Source of the DNA: Amphimedon queenslandica
Taxonomy: Eukaryota; Porifera; Demospongiae; Haplosclerida; Niphatidae
Assembly: GCF_000090795.2 (NCBI RefSeq)
Contig: NW_003546387.1
Coordinates: 75,733 to 98,432 of the forward strand
Reading direction: 5' to 3'
Length of the DNA stretch: 22,700 nucleotides
Every line of letters begins with the position of its first letter. Position 1 is the first letter of the stretch. Shown here in pieces: positions 17,901 through 22,700 of the stretch. The notes beneath the pieces were generated by a model. That model did not search any database. It saw only the letters and a program-made list of their open reading frames with translations, and had not been told where the DNA came from. The translations under genes and the position numbers were made by a program.

Positions 17901-18136
17901 TACCCTATTTGTGGAAATTTTTGAGGAGATAAATTTTTGCGAATGATGAATTTGCAGGACTTTGCAAGGCCAAATTTTAACGAGGCTGAATTTTCGCAAA
18001 TTGTTTTGAAGTGCCACCATTTTGTAATAATTTAGAGAGTTAAACTAATTTTCGTGTGTTTTAAAATCACAATTGACCCCCTGTTTCACGAAATTCACAA
18101 AAATTTATCCCCTTAAATATTTCCACGTATAAGGTA
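17901..18136. mobile_element. TA-flanked MITE, 236 bp
   Basis: The left end TACCCTATTTGTGGAAATTT and the right end (reverse complement) TACCTTATACGTGGAAATAT are related. Both continue into a GGRGATAAATTTTTGYGAA block. A TA lies at each edge (17901-17902, 18135-18136). The end sequence resembles that of 16389-16597, so they may share a transposase source. Confidence 0.8.
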
Positions 18137-18699
18137 CCTTAAGGAGACAAATATTAGCATGTACTTATTTCAGCGATTTTCATGAAACTGACATTTGGCT
18201 GGTACTTAATTTAGCATTTTCGATCATTTGGTATTAATAACTTCTAGAGGAATTAAAGGGGCGAGCCTAAGCAAGCTATAGATTATGTGCTGTGATCTAC
18301 ATGTACAAGCAAGCAAAGCAATTGCACAAGTCTGAATACAGTAGATTTTGTTGCATTAATCTTGCTTACTAAATTGCTTCATCACTGACTCTGCAGCCAT
18401 TAACATGTAAAGTTATCTTGCTTACAGTTAGAAGCAGTCACTGAACAAAGAAGATTGTCATCTGCTTTGTTAACCTAGGCTAACTGCTAGAGAAGTCTTT
18501 AGACAGCAGTTTAGTATTATCTTGCTGACCGTTTGCTGCAAATAAGCTCAGACTTGCCGACAGCCACCATTTTATTCATTGTGACCACACCCACTTTCAA
18601 TGAAGAAATTAAAATTAGCGCGGACTTAAGTTAGCGATTTTTTTAAATTGCTAAAATTCGCTAAATTAAATACTTGCAAACAATTGTCTCCTTGAGGTA
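18135..18699. mobile_element. TA-flanked MITE, 565 bp, abutting the previous one
   Basis: The left end TACCTTAAGGAGACAAATAT pairs with the right end (reverse complement) TACCTCAAGGAGACAATTGT. The similarity continues for about 60 bases (AGCGATTTT / TTTAGCGAATTTTAGC). Its left TA is the right TA of the preceding MITE. Inside is the 120-bp repeat at 18484-18600, in the same orientation as 16865-16985. Confidence 0.8.
18484..18600 (+). repeat. 120-bp repeat, copy 2
   Basis: Second copy of the element at 16865-16985, nested inside the 565-bp MITE near its right end. Confidence 0.8.
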
Positions 18700-18898
18700 T
18701 CTAGTACCTCCATAATAATTAGTGCATTAATTATTCGAGCACATCTACATTAAAATATGTACATGTACATGTATCTATACATCAGGTACCTCTCATTCTT
18801 TTCATCTGATCTTTTGAAAGGTTGCTGATTGTATTATGAATGTTAGTAGATCGTAAAAACTGAGTTTGTGGGTTCCTCTTAATGAAGTACCAATGAGT

Positions 18899-19104
18899 AC
18901 CTGAGATTCAAAAAGACGTCTCACTGAAGGCCACCAGTAATAGTCTCTTGCTACCAGGCACTCCCTCTCTATCACTAGAGGGAGATAATAATAACAATAA
19001 TGTCACCTACATTATGTACATGTACATGTATGTCAGGGTGTGGCAGAGGATGGAGTCATGAATGTAATTATTATGAATTACATCATGTACACGAAAATAA
19101 CGGC
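18899..19104 (+). repeat. Left direct repeat flanking the TRIM-NHL gene
   Basis: Matches 22479-22700 through ACCTGAGAYTCAAARAGACG, TCTCACTGAAGGCCACCAGT, AATAGTCTCTTRCTACCAG, a CTCCCTCTCTATC block, TGTACATGTACATGTATGTC and the GGCAGAGGRTGGAGTCATG block. A short stretch in the middle differs between copies. Confidence 0.9.
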
Positions 19105-19541
19105 ATTTTATTTCAAAATTATTTATTCATTATAAAGACATTGCAATCATTAGGCGATCTGGTCAGCTTAGTATTGTTATTCATTTACCTTTACTAACAC
19201 TTTATGCCTTATTCATGTAACACAATTACACTTTCTCACTTTGTTTAACACTATTATTACTCAATATGTACTGACACAGGCTTGCCTGAACAGAACATTC
19301 TAGAACTTATACACTTTATTCTACAATAGATCTTTGATTATTGTTGATTCAGTGTCTATATTTGTTGGTTATCGCTCTATCTTTGTCCTATTTGCTGACA
19401 CTATACGTATACTGGTAAATCTATATCAGTGTAATACTCTATTTTAACTTGCTAGTTTGGGTTTCAGAATTAGCTCAAACAATTGTCAATATTATTTATA
19501 ATTATAAAATTATATTAGAATATGAAAATACAATAATCATT

Positions 19542-21946
19542 TTAATAAACAACAAGTCGATTATTTCTATAATCACAAACATACAATACTCCGTTTTTAT
19601 CAAAAGCTAATCCCCAAGGAACACTAAACTGATCAATATTACTTCCTTTACTTCCAAACTTACTAACAAGCACACCATCACTAGTGAAGACTGATAGACA
19701 TTTATTGACATAGTCACTAACATACACTAGACCAGTAGCTGCAGTGTCTATTGTTATACCTATTGGCCAGAAAAGCTGTCCAGGACCAGATCCATCAGTA
19801 CCAAACTGACCCACAAACTTTCCATCTGGAGAGAACTTCTGAATGCAATGATTATCATAATCGGCAACATACACTAATCCTTGACTGTCAATAGCAATGG
19901 CACATGGAGACTGAAACCGTCCATTAGCTGATCCTTGACTACCAAATGAATGAGAGAAGGTCAGATCAGGATTCAAGACTTGTATACATTGATTACCCCT
20001 ATCAGCAATAAAAGCCTGTCCTGTTATAGGAGAAATGGCTATACCATGAGGATTATTGAATTTTAGTGGTCCACTGCCCTTCTTACCAACTGATGCTTTG
20101 CGGTATCCATCCATGCTTATCTTCTGGATCCTGTGATTATCAGATACAAGAATGAATTTGTCTGGAGTAATGGCTACACCACGGGGATATGAAAACTTGA
20201 CATTACAAATTCCTCCTTTCCCTCCTAATGATTTCACTTTCTTTCCTTCTCTATCCAGTATTGTTACACAGTGGCCCCAATTCTCAGTTATTATAACATG
20301 ATTATCATCACTTACAGCAACTCCAAGAGGACAATTAAGCTCAGTTATAGTACGTACTCGAGTGATGTTATCAAGGTAAGGATTGAAAGGGATGACTAGT
20401 GAGGTATCCTCAAGGTATACATCATATACTTGTACTTTTACTGTATGAGCGCCACGTATTGAAGGGTTACACTGTATCCTATACACTCCAGGATCAGTGC
20501 TGGTGATAGTGACTGTAGTCTGAATGGGTTGATCACCTTTACCAACTGGTACTAGACTACACCTCAGAGAAGAGAGGGGAACACACAAAAGACATGAATC
20601 TGGTGTCTCCATTGATAGTGAAAAGGTAACTGCTTTGCCAGCAGGTGCAATACGATCAATTTTCTTCACTCTACACTGCTTTAGTGCAGTAGTCCCTGAA
20701 ATAATATCTCCAATGTGATGTAGTGATTTAGGATCTTTACTCAATACAAAATCACCTTTTTCCTTTGGATGCAACTCCTCTACATTGATCCCTGCAGTAA
20801 CTTCACTCATACGCTCCATCATCTGTTTCTTACACCTTAGGACTTGTTCAGGACTGCCTGTTTTTAGGCTCTGTTCCACATAATCCTCAACATCCTCCAG
20901 AACACTCAAACTCATTTCTGCTGATTTTATTTGTTGTGACAGCACCTTTAGTTTATTATCAGTGACCCTCTTTGCCTGCTCAGTCAGTTTCCTCTCTGAC
21001 TGACGAAGAACAACAATCATTTCCTCTACCATTTCATGTATTTCTTCTAAGACTCCTTCTCCTCTCTCTCTGATCTCACCCTCTCTCTCTGCTAGAGCAG
21101 ACAGGACCTTCTTGAGTGCTTCCTTCTTTCCCTCAACTGGTGATAGACATTCTGTTAACTTTTGACAGTGTTGAGTATAACTGTCAGCGATTAAGTCGTA
21201 TTCATGATGTTTGTGATTACGAGCTAAGCAGTGAGAACAGATCACTGCATCACATGTTTCACAGAATAGCTCCAAAGGTTTTCCATGATCACTACATGTG
21301 GCCTCTTGAGGATTTGATAAATCTGCTGTCTTCTTCATTAGACTGTACATCTCTTTGAGGTTGTGAAGGTGGAATGCTACAGAAAAGGCTCCTACTCCTT
21401 CTTCTGGTAATTCTGTACGATGATGACAAGTGGGACAAGAGAAGTAGAAGGTCTTATTTTTCTTATCCAGAGTAAATCCCTCCAGACAGTGCTGACAGAA
21501 TGAGTGATGGCAGGGTAGGATCTTAGGGTTGGTATAGTGGTTAAGACACACAGGACAAGTGAGCTGTTCCTCCAGTTTAAGTCTGAGACCAGGAGAAGAT
21601 GAAAATGGTTTGGTTGCTGTGTAAAGAAAAGAATAAAATTGTCTATGTAAAGCAAGAACAAAAAATGAAAAGAGATAAAGGTAGAAGATGGTAAATGAAA
21701 AGGAGCAAGAAGAAACAATAAGAAAATAAAGAAGCTGGAATGAACAAAATACAAAGTCTTAATGACCAGATGAAACAAGAAAACAATCTAAAGAAGGTGG
21801 AAGGAAGAGAGAAAGACTAGCTACATGTACACACAAAAAGTGGGCGATACTTTAAATATATTCAAAGATATTGTGACTAAAGGAAGTTATGATAGTACAT
21901 AATGAATAGTGGCTTTACCATAGCAACCACTGTACCCAATGTACAT
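19542..21946 (-). CDS. TRIM-NHL protein (RING, B-box, coiled coil, filamin, six NHL repeats)
   Basis: The main exon is 21616..19542, opening after a strong acceptor (TTCTTTACACAG, phase 1). A candidate first exon 21946..21919 (MYIGYSGCY, donor GGTAAAG, phase 1) would give 700 residues; that exon is tentative, the main exon is not. Order: RING 30-73 (CPVC, CHHSFCQHC, CPTC), B-box2 about 117-148 (CSDHG, CETC, CSHC, HKHH), coiled coil about 155-276, filamin/ABP280 domain about 326-423 (DPGVYRIQCNPSIRGAHTVK), and six NHL blades to the end, each with a hydrophobic-P-x-G(A)-(I/V)-A opener and a VYVADYDN-type strand. This is the architecture of TRIM2/3/71-type proteins: the RING is an E3 ubiquitin ligase and the NHL propeller binds RNA or protein partners. 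All zinc ligands are present and the frame is intact over 2 kb. Which TRIM-NHL subfamily it belongs to cannot be told here. Confidence 0.93.
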
Positions 21947-22478
21947 GAACTTTATTACCTGCATTATGACGGATGTTCATGTAAGACATACATGTACATG
22001 TATAAATTCTAATTCCATGTAGTCTTTAATCTCAAGCAGAACATCATAATGTAGCTACAGTATTTTATACCTGGAGCTGGCTAATTGCAAAAATTTTTGA
22101 TGATTAGAGAGTTTTAATTTGGCAAATCTTGTCATCATGTGCCATTGAGCATGTGCATAAATTATTCAAAATGGTGAGTTATTGGTTAATGGCTATTAAT
22201 ATACCAAATTTGGCAAAAATTCTCCTTCCTTTAAAATTACCAGCTATACAGTTTATCATATCAATAATCTCTATAGTATGACTGATTGTCAGGAGTAATA
22301 ATAAGTAGAATATTAAAGAAGATAGATGGAGCAAGATATCACGAATTTGGAGTTTTTGTCCTGTCACAAAAACTACAATAGCAAAATTCATGTATCTTCA
22401 TTGCCATGTGGTGTAGTTTGCAAGCTATTTAGAAAAAATTATAAAACCTTAATAGTGAAGGATTTGTGAGTGAAGTAA
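21947..22478. other. Upstream region of the TRIM gene
   Basis: Presumed promoter and 5' UTR next to 21946, a GTACATG-rich stretch near 21989-22002, and a MITE copy (22085-22255). No further exon was found. Confidence 0.45.
22085..22255. mobile_element. MITE copy, same family as 15780-15990
   Basis: Same GTGCCATTGAGCATGTG, TTCAAAATGG, TTAATGGCTAT and CCAAATTTGGCAAA landmarks in the same order as at 15780-15990. The ends show a weak inverted GAGCTGG/CCAGCT relationship. Confidence 0.6.
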
Positions 22479-22700
22479 ACCTGAGACTCAAAGAGACGTC
22501 TCACTGAAGGCCACCAGTAATAGTCTCTTACTACCAGATACTCCCTCTCTATCCCTACAATAATTAATACTATAATTATAATCAATAATAATTGTTACTG
22601 GAGAAGTAGTTTATGTGTAATATGTACATGTACATGTATGTCAAGGCGTGGCAGAGGGTGGAGTCATGTTTATAAATTACATACATGTACATAAAAATAA
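22479..22700 (+). repeat. Right direct repeat flanking the TRIM-NHL gene
   Basis: Second copy of 18899-19104 in the same orientation, offset 3580 bp, continuing to the window edge. Confidence 0.9.

Larger units (their letters stand above)
15671..19541. other. Repeat-rich intergenic block without supported genes
   Basis: Between the SAC1-like stop and the TRIM stop, nearly all of the sequence is MITEs (itemised separately), direct repeat copies, (AAT)-rich low-complexity DNA and GTACATGTAC-rich spacer. Several open frames of 60-90 codons cross the MITEs, but their peptides are translations of the AAATTTTTGC-type repeat sequence. Confidence 0.7.

Noticed and set aside
21392..21778. Minus-strand open frame of 128 codons overlapping the TRIM start
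   Set aside because: Out of frame with the RING-encoding exon; the Phe/Leu-rich peptide comes from intronic pyrimidine-rich sequence.

Overview
This window is eukaryotic nuclear DNA. It is AT-rich, with short phase-consistent introns (about 46-360 bp), GT-AG splice sites, many small terminal-inverted-repeat elements and metazoan protein families. The gene families present (an NLR with a 2A-type leader, a TRIM-NHL protein, animal MRPL52, an SLC7-type transporter and a SAC1-like phosphatase) and their compact introns suggest a demosponge. My best guess is Amphimedon queenslandica or a close relative. That species call is inference from family knowledge; no search was run.

Layout. 1-603 (-) is the decayed 3' part of an unrecognised multi-exon gene that runs off the left edge. 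600-6900 is a repeat-rich graveyard: a broken Merlin/ISXO2-like transposase (1390-1777, -), shared repeat copies (637-745, 1257-1345, 4463-4762, 5262-5700), coiled-coil pseudogene pieces, a GC-rich Ser/Pro/Gly ORF (3881-4261, -) and an inverted-repeat pair. 7032-7111 is a near-perfect 80-bp palindrome. 7359-7987 (+) holds the last two exons of an L-type amino-acid transporter, with a decayed duplicate of its last-exon start just upstream. 8386-12680 (-) is a five-exon NLR-type gene: hydrophobic leader, 2A ribosome-skipping motif, Death domain, second death-like module, NACHT, LRR-like C-terminus. It contains a 64-N assembly gap and two compensating frameshifts. 13509-14220 (-) is MRPL52 in four exons with a one-base frame break. 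It diverges across an 84-bp promoter region from a SAC1-like gene (14305-15670, +) that stops after about 104 codons. 15671-19541 is almost solid MITE and low-complexity DNA. 19542-21946 (-) is a TRIM-NHL gene (RING, B-box, coiled coil, filamin, six NHL repeats), bracketed by direct repeats 3.58 kb apart that suggest a tandem array.

The genes do not form a pathway. MRPL52 and the SAC1-like gene are housekeeping neighbours; the NLR and the TRIM-NHL gene belong to classes often used in innate immunity and expanded in invertebrates. The most interesting item is the 2A motif between a signal-like hydrophobic leader and the Death domain of the NLR: it predicts two products from one mRNA, one with and one without the leader. 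Several single-base frame breaks, including one in an expected essential gene, suggest that part of the apparent decay is consensus error in a draft assembly.
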